This document shows, in pieces, positions 9,647 to 18,284 of a DNA stretch of 43,254 nt. The notes below the pieces were generated by a model that had not been told where the DNA came from, ran no database searches, and saw nothing but the letters and a program-made list of their open reading frames with translations. Positions within the stretch are counted from its first letter, which is position 1, and every line of letters begins with the position of its first letter. This DNA is from Mycolicibacterium pyrenivorans. Its GTDB lineage: Bacteria > Actinomycetota > Actinomycetes > Mycobacteriales > Mycobacteriaceae. The stretch lies in contig NZ_JACKSH010000123.1 of the NCBI RefSeq assembly GCF_025821625.1, positions 1 to 43,254 of the forward strand. The letters are read 5' to 3'. Both the position numbers and the translations under genes were made by a program.

Positions 9647-10717
9647 CTACCAGGTGGCCTCTCGGATGTACTCGCCGATCTGCTTGATCGACCTGCTGGC
9701 TTCCGACACCGCAGGCGCCCCGAGCTGGAACACATGCATCTGACCAGGCCAGATGCGGACCTCGACGGGGACCCCGGCGGCTGCCAGCAGACGCGCCGCC
9801 TTCCGGGCGTCGCTGAGCAGGACCTCGGAGCCGGAGACGTGAATGAGCGTGCGCGGCAGGCCGGGCTCGATGTGGTCGAGCGGCTCGTAGACCTCTTCGG
9901 GGCGGCCGTCCTTGGTGTTGCGGCGCGCCGCCTCGTCGATGAGCTCGACCAGCGCGTGGAAGGCCTTGGGTGGGAACATCGCGTCGGTGCGGGTGTTCGG
10001 ATGGTCGGCACGCGCCTCGTTGTCGATCTCGAACAGCGGCGACATCGTGGCGATCGCCGCCGGCGTCTCCCCTTCGTAGCCGTTGATGCCCTCGGCCTGG
10101 AGCCGCTCGGCCAGCGCCAGCGCGAGGTAGCCGCCCGCGGAATCGCCTGCCAGCACGATCTGGTCGGGCTCGTAGCCGGTCTCCCGCAGCCACTTGTAGG
10201 CGTCGAAGCAATCGTCCAACGCGGTGCCCACAGAGTGCTTGGGGATCATCCGGTAGTTGACGACCAGCACGGGGCTGTCGGCGGTCTTGGACAGCGCAGT
10301 CACCAACCTGCCGTGGGTGTTGACTCCGCCCGTCAGGAACGCCCCGCCGTGCAGGTAGAGAACCACGCTGCGGTTACCGTCCGCCGGGAGCACACCCGCG
10401 GCGCGCACCAGCTGCGCGGTGCAGTGCGGCAGCGAGATGGTGGCCCGCACGGTGCCGGGGGCGGGTTTCAGGATCCTGGCGGCGAAGTCCAGCAAGCCCC
10501 ACGGCCATGGCAGTTTCGGGGCGTAGCTGCCTACGGTCAGGAACGGTTTGATGGTCGCCATCGCACCCAGCACCATCAGACGACCTGCGATGCTCGGGCC
10601 GTCCTCGATGACCTCGACCGGCGCGCCGTCACTGACCGGGAAGCGGCGACCTTTATGCGATCTACCAGGCCTGACGCCAAGATGCGAAGAGCTGGGAACC
10701 TTGCTCGGTGCCGTCAT
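9647..10717 (-). CDS. lipU: Alpha/beta-hydrolase esterase, hormone-sensitive-lipase family (LipU-like)
   Basis: 356 residues. HSL-family features are the oxyanion motif YLHGGAF (about 121-127), the nucleophile elbow AGDSAGG with Ser193, HVSGSEVLLSDAR carrying the likely acid Asp, and the His in GQMHVFQLGA near residue 328. Such enzymes hydrolyse short- to medium-chain esters. No signal peptide is evident. The order esterase-cbs-pra corresponds to Rv1076-Rv1077-Rv1078. ATG 10717 is chosen because GGAAG lies 8 nt upstream; a GTG three codons earlier is possible. M. tuberculosis LipU is shorter (297 residues), so this start may be too far upstream. An inverted repeat lies in the divergent promoter region. 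Confidence 0.88.
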   Translation of the reverse strand: MTAPSKVPSSSHLGVRPGRSHKGRRFPVSDGAPVEVIEDGPSIAGRLMVLGAMATIKPFLTVGSYAPKLPWPWGLLDFAARILKPAPGTVRATISLPHCTAQLVRAAGVLPADGNRSVVLYLHGGAFLTGGVNTHGRLVTALSKTADSPVLVVNYRMIPKHSVGTALDDCFDAYKWLRETGYEPDQIVLAGDSAGGYLALALAERLQAEGINGYEGETPAAIATMSPLFEIDNEARADHPNTRTDAMFPPKAFHALVELIDEAARRNTKDGRPEEVYEPLDHIEPGLPRTLIHVSGSEVLLSDARKAARLLAAAGVPVEVRIWPGQMHVFQLGAPAVSEASRSIKQIGEYIREATW

Positions 10718-10757
10718 CGCCACCACTTCCTACGCCGTTGTAGAACCGGGATAAGTC

Positions 10758-10783
10758 AAGTTACTCAGACAACCTCGTAACTT
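10758..10783. promoter_or_regulatory. Inverted repeat between lipU and the GDSL esterase gene
   Basis: AAGTTAC and GTAACTT (7-bp perfect arms, 12-nt spacer) lie 41 bp upstream of lipU, in a 195-bp divergent gap that is more AT-rich than its surroundings. The spacing suits a dimeric regulator; which one is unknown. Confidence 0.35.
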
Positions 10784-10899
10784 AGCTTGACATGTGTAAC
10801 CACTATCACAATCGGTTAAACGCTATTGATACCGGAGTTGATACCGCACTGTGATCGCTGATTCCGCATCGCCACGCCAGCGAACCCCGAATTCCGCTC

Positions 10900-10912
10900 T
10901 AGACTTGGCGGC
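10900..10912 (+). promoter_or_regulatory. -10 box of a leaderless GDSL esterase transcript
   Basis: TAGACT (10900-10905) stands 7 nt before GTG 10913. No ribosome binding site is seen, in agreement with leaderless translation. Confidence 0.5.
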
Positions 10913-11878
10913 GTGGGCAACCGTGCACCGCGTCGGTCGGCCATCGCATTGGTGGCCGCAGCCACGCTCGCGTCGACAGGCTCCGCCTATGTCGGGGCCC
11001 GAAACCTGCTGACCGGGCAGGCCGAGCAGGCCCGCCGTGTCATCCCCAAGTCCTGGGACATCCCGCCCCGGGCCGACGGCGTCTATTCGCCGGGCAGCGG
11101 ACCGGTCGAGCGCTGGTATCGCGGCGTGCCGTTCGACCTGCATCTGATGATCTTCGGCGACTCCACCGCCACCGGGTACGGCTGCACGAGCGGCGACGAG
11201 GTGCCGGGCGTGCTGCTGGCCAGGGGCCTGGCCGAGCAATCGGGCAAGCGAATCCGGCTCAGCACCAAGGCGATCGTCGGCGCGACGTCGAAAGGTCTCT
11301 CCGGTCAGATCGACGCGATGTTCGTCGCGGGTCCCCCACCCGACGCTGCGGTCATCATGATCGGCGCCAACGACATCACCGCGCCCAACGGCGTCGGCCC
11401 CTCAGCGCGCCGTCTGGGCCGTGCGGTGGGGCGACTGCGGGCCAGCGGCGCGGTCGTCGCCGTCGGCACCTGCCCGGACTTCGGCGTGATCACAGCGATC
11501 CCGCAGCCGCTGCGATGGGTGGCACGCGGCCGCGGCCTCCGACTGGCGCGCGCGCAGGCGGCGGCGGTGCGATCGGCCGGTGGCGTCCCGGTCCCCTTCT
11601 CCGACCTGTTGGCACCGCACTTCTACAAGACCCCGGAGCTGCTGTTCTCGCAGGACATGTTCCATCCCTCGGCCGCGGGCTACGAGCTGGCGGCCATGCA
11701 GCTCCTCCCCGCGCTCTGTGATGCGCTGGGAGAGTTCGTATCCGGCGCGACGCGCGACGAGGCCCTCGAGGCGAGGTGGGCCGACGGCGGGTCGCTGCTC
11801 TCGCGGGTGAGCGCTCTGAGCAGGCTGTGGCGGCGCTCGACGGGGGTCCCCGCACCGATCGTGGTGCCCGCGGGCTAG
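10913..11878 (+). CDS. SGNH/GDSL-type esterase (Rv1075c-like)
   Basis: 321 residues with GTG start. An N-terminal hydrophobic segment (IALVAAATLASTGSAYVGA) suggests an exported or membrane-anchored enzyme. The SGNH blocks are visible: block I IFGDSTATGYG with Ser84, Gly in the GATSKGLSG stretch, block III IGANDIT with Asn153, and block V DMFHPSAAGY with Asp248 and His251, a complete Ser-Asp-His triad. The M. tuberculosis orthologue Rv1075c has been described as a GDSL esterase acting on short acyl chains. Native substrates are uncertain. It is divergent from lipU and 35 bp upstream of fadA3. Confidence 0.88.
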   Translation: MGNRAPRRSAIALVAAATLASTGSAYVGARNLLTGQAEQARRVIPKSWDIPPRADGVYSPGSGPVERWYRGVPFDLHLMIFGDSTATGYGCTSGDEVPGVLLARGLAEQSGKRIRLSTKAIVGATSKGLSGQIDAMFVAGPPPDAAVIMIGANDITAPNGVGPSARRLGRAVGRLRASGAVVAVGTCPDFGVITAIPQPLRWVARGRGLRLARAQAAAVRSAGGVPVPFSDLLAPHFYKTPELLFSQDMFHPSAAGYELAAMQLLPALCDALGEFVSGATRDEALEARWADGGSLLSRVSALSRLWRRSTGVPAPIVVPAG

Positions 11879-11913
11879 GTTCTTTCTAGTTTCCCGATCC
11901 CAAGGAGCCCGTC

Positions 11914-13131
11914 ATGCCCGAGGCCGTCATCGTCGCCACCGCCCGCTCACCGATCGGCCGAGCCAACAAGGGTTCGCTGGTCACGATACGTCCCGACGAT
12001 CTGGCCGCGCAGATGGTCAAGGCCGTCCTCGACAAGGTGCCCTCGCTGGACCCGCGGGAGATCGACGACCTGATGATGGGCTGCGGCCAGCCCGCCGGCG
12101 AGGCCGGGTCCAACATCGGCCGTGCGGTGGCCGTCGAGCTCGGCTACGACTTCCTGCCCGGCACGACCGTCAACCGGTACTGCTCGTCGTCGCTGCAGAC
12201 CACGCGGATGGCGTTCCACGCGATCAAGGCGGGCGAGGGCGACGCGTTCATCTCCGCGGGCGTGGAGACGGTGTCCCGATTCGGCAAGGGCACCGCCGAC
12301 GGGGCGCCCGACTCCAAGAACCCGCTGTTCGCCGACGCCCAGGCCCGCACGGAGCAGGCAGCCGCCGGCGCGACCGAATGGCACGATCCGCGCGAAGACG
12401 GTGCGCTGCCCGACGTGTACATCGCGATGGGGCAGACCGCCGAGAACGTCGCGGCGTTCACCGGCATCAGCCGCGAAGACCAGGACCACTGGGGGGTGCG
12501 GTCGCAGAACCGCGCCGAGGAGGCCATCAAGAGCGGCTTCTTCGCACGCGAGATCGTGCCCGTGACGCTTCCCGACGGCAGCGTGGTGTCCACCGACGAC
12601 GGCCCGCGGGCCGGGACCACCTACGAGAAGATCAGCCAGCTCAAGCCGGTGTTCCGCCCGAACGGCACGATCACCGCGGGCAATGCGTGTCCGCTGAACG
12701 ACGGCGCCGCCGCCGTGGTGATCATGAGCGACACCAAGGCCAAGGAGTTGGGGCTGACACCGCTGGCGCGCATCGTGTCCACAGGTGTCTCGGGTCTGTC
12801 GCCGGAGATCATGGGGCTGGGCCCGATCGAGGCCGTGAAGAAGGCGTTGGCCAACGCGAAGATGTCGATCGGTGACATCGATCTCTACGAGATCAACGAG
12901 GCGTTCGCGGTGCAGGTTCTCGGCTCGGCACGCGAGCTGGGCATGGACGAGGACAAGCTCAACGTGGCCGGCGGTGCGATCGCCCTCGGCCACCCGTTCG
13001 GCATGACGGGCGCGCGCATCACGGCCACGCTGCTGAACAACCTGCAGACCCACGACAAGACGTTCGGTATCGAGACGATGTGTGTGGGCGGCGGCCAGGG
13101 CATGGCGATGGTCGTGGAGCGCCTCTCCTAG
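11914..13131 (+). CDS. fadA3: Acetyl-CoA acetyltransferase / 3-ketoacyl-CoA thiolase FadA3
   Basis: 405 residues, standard thiolase length. The nucleophile is Cys90 in [11 protein letters not shown], and the C-terminal domain supplies His360 ([13 protein letters not shown]) and Cys390 ([11 protein letters not shown]), so all catalytic residues are present. [10 protein letters not shown] near residue 328 is also typical. It performs the last step of beta-oxidation, thiolytic cleavage of 3-ketoacyl-CoA, or the reverse condensation. The start ATG 11914 has AAGGAG 7 nt upstream, unlike its leaderless neighbour, and TAGTTT at 11887-11892 is a possible -10. It corresponds to Rv1074c. It is followed by a strong terminator and, past the convergent Bax-inhibitor gene, by echA9 and echA8. 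Confidence 0.93.
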   Translation: MPEAVIVATARSPIGRANKGSLVTIRPDDLAAQMVKAVLDKVPSLDPREIDDLMMGCGQPAGEAGSNIGRAVAVELGYDFLPGTTVNRYCSSSLQTTRMAFHAIKAGEGDAFISAGVETVSRFGKGTADGAPDSKNPLFADAQARTEQAAAGATEWHDPREDGALPDVYIAMGQTAENVAAFTGISREDQDHWGVRSQNRAEEAIKSGFFAREIVPVTLPDGSVVSTDDGPRAGTTYEKISQLKPVFRPNGTITAGNACPLNDGAAAVVIMSDTKAKELGLTPLARIVSTGVSGLSPEIMGLGPIEAVKKALANAKMSIGDIDLYEINEAFAVQVLGSARELGMDEDKLNVAGGAIALGHPFGMTGARITATLLNNLQTHDKTFGIETMCVGGGQGMAMVVERLS

Positions 13132-13210
13132 ATTCTCCGTTCAGTCTGCAATGGCGGCGCACAAGTACGAGAAGCGACCGCCGCCAGCGCACCGTCGATA
13201 CGGCATCAGG

Positions 13211-13254
13211 CACGAAGAAGGGGCGCCCACACTGTGGACGCCCCTGCCTTCGTG
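13211..13254. terminator. Bidirectional terminator between fadA3 and the Bax-inhibitor gene
   Basis: CACGAAG and CTTCGTG frame an inner stem of GGGGCG/CGCCCC and CCAC/GTGG around a short loop. The stem is long and almost perfect, and it lies between two convergent stop codons (13131 and 13262), so it can serve both genes. There is no long U-tract, as is common in mycobacteria. Confidence 0.75.
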
Positions 13255-13261
13255 TCTAGCG

Positions 13262-14110
13262 CTAGTCGCTGTTGAAGTAGCTCAGCAGGCGCAGGATCTC
13301 GATGTACAGCCAGACCAGGGTCACGGTCAGGCCGAGGGCAATGCCCCATGCCGCCTTGGCCGGCGCGCCGGCGCGGATCAGCTGGTCGGCCGAGTCGAAG
13401 TCGATCAGGAACATGAAGGCCGCCAGCCCGATGCAGACGAGGGAGAAGATGATCGCCAGCGGACCACCGCTGCGCAGCCCGAAGCCCTCACCGCCGCCGA
13501 CTCCGAACATCGCGAGCACGAAGTTGAGCAGGGCGATGGCGAGCACACCGAACAGTGCGGCGACGAGCATCCGGGTGAACTTCGGCGTGACCCTGATCGC
13601 GCCGGTCTTGTACACGACGAGCATGCCGAAGAAGACGCCGATGGTGCCGAAGAGCGCCTGCGCGATCATCCCCGGGCCACCGGTGGACACCAGGTTGGCG
13701 AACAAGAACGAGGCGGCACCGACGAAGAGACCTTCGAGCGCTGCGTAGCTCAGCACGATCGCCGGGTTGTCCTGCTTGCGACCGAACGTCGCGACCAGGA
13801 TCAGCGCGAGTCCGCCGAGTCCGCCGACGAGCACGAACGGCATCATCAAGCCGATGTTCGACGACACCAGGAAGTACGACACGATGCCGACCAACGTCAC
13901 GACGCCCAGCGTCATGGAGGTTTTGGTGACGACATCGTCGATGGTCAGCGGCCGAGTGTCGACCGCTCGCTGATCCTGGTACGGCTGCGCCGCGTAGGGA
14001 TCGGCGTGTACCGCTGCCGCCGCGCCACCGGCGGCTCCGGTACCGAATTGCGCATATCCGCCCTGCCCCTTGGGCAAGCTTCGAAATACCGGGTTGCTGC
14101 TTTCGCGCAC
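13262..14110 (-). CDS. Bax inhibitor-1/YccA family membrane protein
   Basis: 282 residues from GTG 14110, which has AGGAAGGAA about 7 nt upstream. The first 60 residues are soluble and rich in G, A and Q (SLPKGQGGYAQFGTGAAGG), then six to seven membrane helices follow from TLGVVTLVGIVSYFLV to GIALGLTVTLVWLYIEILRLL. Acidic residues in the last helices (LIDFDSADQLIRAGAP) are where BI-1 proteins have their pH-sensing aspartates. Members such as E. coli YccA modulate membrane proteases, and BsYetJ leaks calcium; the role in mycobacteria is open. It corresponds to Rv1072. Head-to-head with echA9 across 163 bp. Confidence 0.85.
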   Translation of the reverse strand: MRESSNPVFRSLPKGQGGYAQFGTGAAGGAAAAVHADPYAAQPYQDQRAVDTRPLTIDDVVTKTSMTLGVVTLVGIVSYFLVSSNIGLMMPFVLVGGLGGLALILVATFGRKQDNPAIVLSYAALEGLFVGAASFLFANLVSTGGPGMIAQALFGTIGVFFGMLVVYKTGAIRVTPKFTRMLVAALFGVLAIALLNFVLAMFGVGGGEGFGLRSGGPLAIIFSLVCIGLAAFMFLIDFDSADQLIRAGAPAKAAWGIALGLTVTLVWLYIEILRLLSYFNSD

Positions 14111-14260
14111 CGTCGGTTCCTTCCTGTGCTGGTGTCGACCTATGACGAACACACCTTCAACGCGTGAGATTGCGAGCCAGTTCCCTCACCCGCCGACGGC
14201 CAGTTCCCAGGCCCTTCACAGGAAACCTTACCCGGGCCTGCTCACCCCTGGGCGACGAAC

Positions 14261-14273
14261 TAGATTGCATTCC
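14261..14273 (+). promoter_or_regulatory. -10 box of a leaderless echA9 transcript
   Basis: TAGATT (14261-14266) ends 7 nt before GTG 14274, with no ribosome binding site in between. Confidence 0.5.
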
Positions 14274-15344
14274 GTGGACGAAAACAAGGATGTCCTAGTT
14301 TCTGTGGGCGGGCCCGCCGAGGCGCGCGTCGGCCTGCTCACCCTCAACCGGCCCAAGGCGATCAATTCGCTGACGCACCCGATGGTCGGCACGATCTCGG
14401 CGGCGCTGACCGAGTGGGAGAAGGACGACGCGATCGGCGCCGTCGTCGTCTCCGGCGCCGGCGACCGCGGACTGTGCGCGGGCGGCGACGTCGTCGCGAT
14501 CTACCACGACGCGCGGGTCGGCGGGGCCGCGACGCGGCAGTTCTGGCACGACGAGTACCTGCTCAACGCCTACATCGGGCGCTACCCCAAGCCCTATGTG
14601 GCGCTGATGAACGGCATCACGATGGGCGGCGGCGTCGGTATCAGCGCGCACGGCAGTGTCCGCGTGGTCACCGAGACGACGAAGATCGGGATGCCCGAGG
14701 TCGGCATCGGGTTCATCCCCGACGTCGGCGGCACCTTCATCCTGTCGCGCACCCCCGGCCTGCTCGGCCTGCACGCCGCGCTGACGGGTGCGCCGTTCAC
14801 CGGCGCGGACGCCATCGCGATGGGTTTCGCCGACCACTTCGTGCCCCACGACCGACTCGGCGCGTTCACCGAGACGATCCTGGCCGACGGCGTGGACAAG
14901 GCCGTCGCCGCGCACGCCGAGGAGCCACCGCCGAGTCCCCTTCTCGCCCAGCGGGAGTGGATCGACCACTGCTATGCGGGCGACACCGTCGCCGACATCG
15001 TCGCCGCGCTGCGCGGCCACGATGACGGCACAGCCGCCGGGCGCATGGGCAGCACAGCCGCCGCCGACCTTATCGCGTCCCGCTCCCCCATCTCGGTGTC
15101 GGTGACGCTGGAGGCGGTGCGCCGGGCCGCGAACCTCACCACCCTGGAAGACGTGCTGCGCCAGGAATTCCGGACATCCTGCGGCGCGCTGCGCTCGCAT
15201 GATCTCGTTGAAGGCATCCGCGCGCAGCTCATCGACAAGGACCGCAACCCGAAGTGGTCGCCGGCAACGCTGGAAGCGGTCACCAAGGACGACATCGACG
15301 CGTACTTCGCTCCCGCCGACCCCGATCTCTCCTTCGACCACTGA
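14274..15344 (+). CDS. echA9: 3-hydroxyisobutyryl-CoA hydrolase (EchA9-like)
   Basis: 356 residues, longer than a plain enoyl-CoA hydratase and with the C-terminal extension of 3-hydroxyisobutyryl-CoA hydrolases ([40 protein letters not shown]). [12 protein letters not shown] starts the crotonase fold, LCAGGDV forms part of the oxyanion hole, and [14 protein letters not shown] carries Glu142 and Asp150, eight residues apart as the catalytic pair is in human HIBCH. The reaction releases 3-hydroxyisobutyrate in valine degradation. M. tuberculosis annotates the orthologue Rv1071c only as an enoyl-CoA hydratase. The GTG at 14274 is chosen over upstream starts because of the leaderless promoter. 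It ends 17 bp before echA8, so the pair is probably an operon. Confidence 0.9.
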   Translation: MDENKDVLVSVGGPAEARVGLLTLNRPKAINSLTHPMVGTISAALTEWEKDDAIGAVVVSGAGDRGLCAGGDVVAIYHDARVGGAATRQFWHDEYLLNAYIGRYPKPYVALMNGITMGGGVGISAHGSVRVVTETTKIGMPEVGIGFIPDVGGTFILSRTPGLLGLHAALTGAPFTGADAIAMGFADHFVPHDRLGAFTETILADGVDKAVAAHAEEPPPSPLLAQREWIDHCYAGDTVADIVAALRGHDDGTAAGRMGSTAAADLIASRSPISVSVTLEAVRRAANLTTLEDVLRQEFRTSCGALRSHDLVEGIRAQLIDKDRNPKWSPATLEAVTKDDIDAYFAPADPDLSFDH

Positions 15345-15361
15345 TTCCATCAGGAGTAGCC

Positions 15362-16144
15362 ATGACCGCAGACGATTACGAGACCATCCTGGTCACCCGC
15401 GAAGGCCGGGTCGCCACGATCACGCTGAACCGGCCGAAGGCCCTCAACGCGCTCAACAGCCAGGTGATGAACGAAGTCACCACCGCCGCAGCCGAACTCG
15501 ACGCCGACCCCGGGGTGGGCGCGATCATCCTCACCGGTAGCGAGAAGGCGTTCGCGGCCGGTGCGGACATCAAGGAGATGGCGAACCTGTCGTTCGCCGA
15601 CGTCTTCGCCGCCGACTTCTTCGCCGCGTGGGGCAAGTTCGCGGCCACGCGCACACCGACGATCGCGGCGGTCGCGGGCTACGCGTTGGGCGGCGGCTGC
15701 GAGCTGGCGATGATGTGCGACATCCTGATCGCCGCGGACACCGCGAAGTTCGGCCAGCCCGAGATCAAACTGGGCGTGCTGCCGGGCATGGGAGGGTCGC
15801 AGCGCCTCACCCGCGCCATCGGCAAGGCCAAGGCGATGGACCTGATCCTGACAGGCCGCAACATGGGCGCCGAGGAGGCCGAACGCGCCGGGCTGGTCTC
15901 CCGTGTGGTGCCGGCCGACGCGCTGCTCGACGAGGCCAGAGCCGTCGCGGAGACGATCGCGGGCATGTCGCTGTCGGCGTCGCGGATGGCCAAGGAGGCG
16001 GTCAACCGCGCGTTCGAATCCACCCTGGCCGAGGGCCTGCTCTACGAGCGGCGACTGTTCCACTCGGCATTCGCCACCGACGATCAGACCGAGGGGATGA
16101 ACGCCTTCGCCGAGAAGCGGGCCGCGAACTTCACGCACCGCTAA
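15362..16144 (+). CDS. echA8: Enoyl-CoA hydratase EchA8
   Basis: 260 residues against 257 in M. tuberculosis EchA8 (Rv1070c). Crotonase-fold hydratase that adds water to trans-2-enoyl-CoA in beta-oxidation. The oxyanion-hole segments are [12 protein letters not shown] (about 62-73) and [13 protein letters not shown]. The two catalytic glutamates are present: Glu114 in GGGCELAM and Glu134 in GQPEIKLG. The C-terminal helix [22 protein letters not shown] is typical of short-chain mitochondrial-type hydratases. ATG 15362 follows AGGAG by 6 nt. It lies 17 bp downstream of echA9 and 9 bp upstream of the Rv1069c homologue, suggesting a three-gene transcription unit. Confidence 0.95.
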   Translation: MTADDYETILVTREGRVATITLNRPKALNALNSQVMNEVTTAAAELDADPGVGAIILTGSEKAFAAGADIKEMANLSFADVFAADFFAAWGKFAATRTPTIAAVAGYALGGGCELAMMCDILIAADTAKFGQPEIKLGVLPGMGGSQRLTRAIGKAKAMDLILTGRNMGAEEAERAGLVSRVVPADALLDEARAVAETIAGMSLSASRMAKEAVNRAFESTLAEGLLYERRLFHSAFATDDQTEGMNAFAEKRAANFTHR

Positions 16145-16153
16145 AGTTCGTTC

Positions 16154-17872
16154 GTGACCGATACCGGCGAGCGCGCTGTAGCGACCGAGGACACGGAACC
16201 CCGTGAGGAGGCGCCGGCGTCCACCCCGCCGAAGGGCGCCTGGTGGATTCGGCATTACACGTTCACCGGGACCGCCGTCGGTCTGGTGTTCCTGTTCTTC
16301 TCGTTGACGCCGTCGCTGCTGCCTCGGGGGCCGCTGTTCCAGGGGCTCGTCAGCGGCGGTGCGGGCGCGATCGGTTACGGCATCGGCGTTTTCGCCGTGT
16401 GGCTGGTGCGCTACATGCGCTCGAAGGACTCCAGTCCGCCTGCGCCGCGCTGGGCGTGGCTCGGTCTCGTCGTCGTCGGCGCCATCGGGCTGATCCTGAT
16501 GATCATCTGGTTCCATCGCTGGCAGGACGACGTCCGCGACCTGATGGGGGTGCCGAGGCTGGGGTTCTGGGACCATCCGCTGGCCGCAGTGCTGTCCCTG
16601 ATCACGCTGTTCGTGCTCGTCGAGATCGGCCAGCTGGTGGGTAAGGTGACACGCTTCCTGAAGCGGCAGTTGAGTCGGTTTGCCCCACCCAGGGTTTCGG
16701 CTGTCGTGACGGTCGCGCTGCTGGTCGCGCTGACGGTCGCACTTCTCAACGGCGTGGTGGTCCGGTTCGCCATGAGCACCATCAACAAGACCTTCGCCGC
16801 GGTCAACGACGAAAACGACCCCGACTTCGCCGGACCGGACACGCCGCTGCGTTCGGGCGGCCCCGAATCGCTGGTCAGCTGGGAATCGTTGGGCCACCAG
16901 GGTCGCGTCTTCATCGCGGGCGGTCCGACTGTCGAACAGCTCACCGAGTTCAACGGCGAGCCCGCGATCGAGCCGATCCGCGCCTACGCCGGCCTGCATT
17001 CGGCGGACGGCATCAAGGAGACGGCCCGGCTGGCCGCGCTGGAACTGCAGCGCACCGGCGGGCTGGACCGGTCCGTGGTGGCGGTGGCGACGACGACGGG
17101 CACCGGCTGGATCAACGCGGCCGAGGCCTCGGCATTGGAGTACATGTACAACGGCGACACCGCGATCGTCAGCATGCAGTACTCGTTCCTGCCCAGTTGG
17201 CTGTCGTTCTTGGTCGACAAGGAGAACGCCCGTCAGGCGGGCCAGGCATTGTTCGAGGCGGTCGACGAGCTGATCCGCGAGATGCCCGAGGCACAGCGGC
17301 CCACGCTGGTGGTGTTCGGCGAGAGCCTCGGTTCGTTCGGCGGTGAGGCGCCGTTCTTGGCGCTGAACAACCTGATCGCGCGCACCGACGGCGCCCTGTT
17401 CAGCGGGCCCACGTTCAACAACACGATCTGGGCCGACCTGACCCACAACCGCGATCCCGGGTCGCCGGAGTGGCTGCCGATCTACGACGACGGCGAGAAC
17501 GTCCGGTTCGTCGCCGAACCCCGCGACCTCCAGCGACCCGACGCCCCGTGGGGCCAGCCGCGGGTGGTGTATCTGCAGCACGCCTCGGACCCGATCGCGT
17601 GGTGGAACACCGATCTGCTGTTCGCCCGGCCGGACTGGCTGCACGAGCCCCGCGGGTACGACGTGTCGCCGGACATGGAGTGGATTCCGGTCGTGACCTT
17701 CCTGCAGGTGTCCGCCGACATGGCGGTGGCCGTCGATGTCCCCGACGGCCACGGCCACGTCTACGTCCGCAACGTCGCCGACGCGTGGGCGGCGATTTTG
17801 TCACCGCCCGGCTGGTCGCAGGAGAAGACCGAGCGGTTGCGCCCACTGCTGCGCAGCGACGAGAGCTCTTAG
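16154..17872 (+). CDS. Membrane-anchored alpha/beta-hydrolase-like protein (Rv1069c-like)
   Basis: 572 residues from GTG 16154. The N-terminal 200 residues have about five membrane helices (FTGTAVGLVFLFFSLTPSLL to VVTVALLVALTVALLNGVVV). The C-terminal 360 residues form a hydrolase domain with an elbow VVFGESLGSFGGE (Ser391) and a late HVYVRNVADAW segment that may supply the histidine. This is the arrangement of Rv1069c and its actinobacterial relatives; substrate unknown, but a lipid or envelope ester is plausible from the membrane anchor. TAAAGT lies 6 nt before the start, so a leaderless transcript is possible in addition to read-through from echA8. Its stop overlaps a small antisense ORF at 17869. 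Confidence 0.85.
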   Translation: MTDTGERAVATEDTEPREEAPASTPPKGAWWIRHYTFTGTAVGLVFLFFSLTPSLLPRGPLFQGLVSGGAGAIGYGIGVFAVWLVRYMRSKDSSPPAPRWAWLGLVVVGAIGLILMIIWFHRWQDDVRDLMGVPRLGFWDHPLAAVLSLITLFVLVEIGQLVGKVTRFLKRQLSRFAPPRVSAVVTVALLVALTVALLNGVVVRFAMSTINKTFAAVNDENDPDFAGPDTPLRSGGPESLVSWESLGHQGRVFIAGGPTVEQLTEFNGEPAIEPIRAYAGLHSADGIKETARLAALELQRTGGLDRSVVAVATTTGTGWINAAEASALEYMYNGDTAIVSMQYSFLPSWLSFLVDKENARQAGQALFEAVDELIREMPEAQRPTLVVFGESLGSFGGEAPFLALNNLIARTDGALFSGPTFNNTIWADLTHNRDPGSPEWLPIYDDGENVRFVAEPRDLQRPDAPWGQPRVVYLQHASDPIAWWNTDLLFARPDWLHEPRGYDVSPDMEWIPVVTFLQVSADMAVAVDVPDGHGHVYVRNVADAWAAILSPPGWSQEKTERLRPLLRSDESS

Positions 17873-18015
17873 ACCAGAACCTTTTTGAGAGCGTGGTAGC
17901 CTCCGATCACGTCGGTGGCGCGCCCGGTCAACTCGGTTCGGTTGCGGCGCAGGGTGTTACGTTCGGTGACGTCGTAGTAGGACATCGCGGTCAGCGGTGG
18001 CGAGTAGGCGCGCAC
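17869..18015 (-). CDS. Possible small protein or gene remnant, about 48 residues
   Basis: The minus strand has an open frame ending in TAA at 17869-17871, tail-to-tail with the hydrolase gene. From a GTG at 18015 it encodes 48 residues; an ATG at 17985 gives 38, and a TTG at 18021 gives 50. The composition looks like a real protein (YSPPLTAMSYYDVTERN, then GRATDVIGGYHALKKVLV), with no low-complexity bias, but there is no clear ribosome binding site and an in-frame TGA closes the frame near 18050. It may be a small protein or the C-terminal remainder of a lost gene. I do not recognise the family. Confidence 0.35.
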   Translation of the reverse strand: MRAYSPPLTAMSYYDVTERNTLRRNRTELTGRATDVIGGYHALKKVLV

Positions 18016-18117
18016 ACTCAAACGGACGAAGGATTCTTGGGCAGGCGGTCAGGCCTGACAACACTCCACGAACCGGGCCGCCGAGCGTCACAGTGGGGTC
18101 ACGAAGACGCAAGGGCT

Positions 18118-18147
18118 TTGACGACGACAACCGTCGCCTCCTAACGT
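18118..18147 (+). promoter_or_regulatory. Likely promoter of the ehu operon
   Basis: TTGACG (18118-18123) and TAACGT (18142-18147) are separated by 18 bp, a good sigma-A-type pair. Transcription would start near 18154, giving a leader of about 130 nt before ATG 18285. A small stem GTCGG-CTTA-CCGAC lies at the start of that leader. Apart from this and the small minus-strand ORF, the gap 17873-18284 shows nothing else. Confidence 0.45.
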
Positions 18148-18284
18148 CGGCTTACCGACAGGGAACAGCGGCCTCGCGCCGCGCTTGGCGTGGGCGTGCA
18201 TTTCGGCCGTCGAGTGCGGTACCTGATCGCGGTTTCTCGATCCGTCACACCGAGAAGATCCGCCACAGCGAGAAGAGGTCGTAA

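Noticed and set aside
13311..14152. Longer N-terminus of the Bax-inhibitor protein, from 14152
   Set aside because: GTG 14110 has AGGAAGGAA at the right distance, and the added 14 residues are not family-like.
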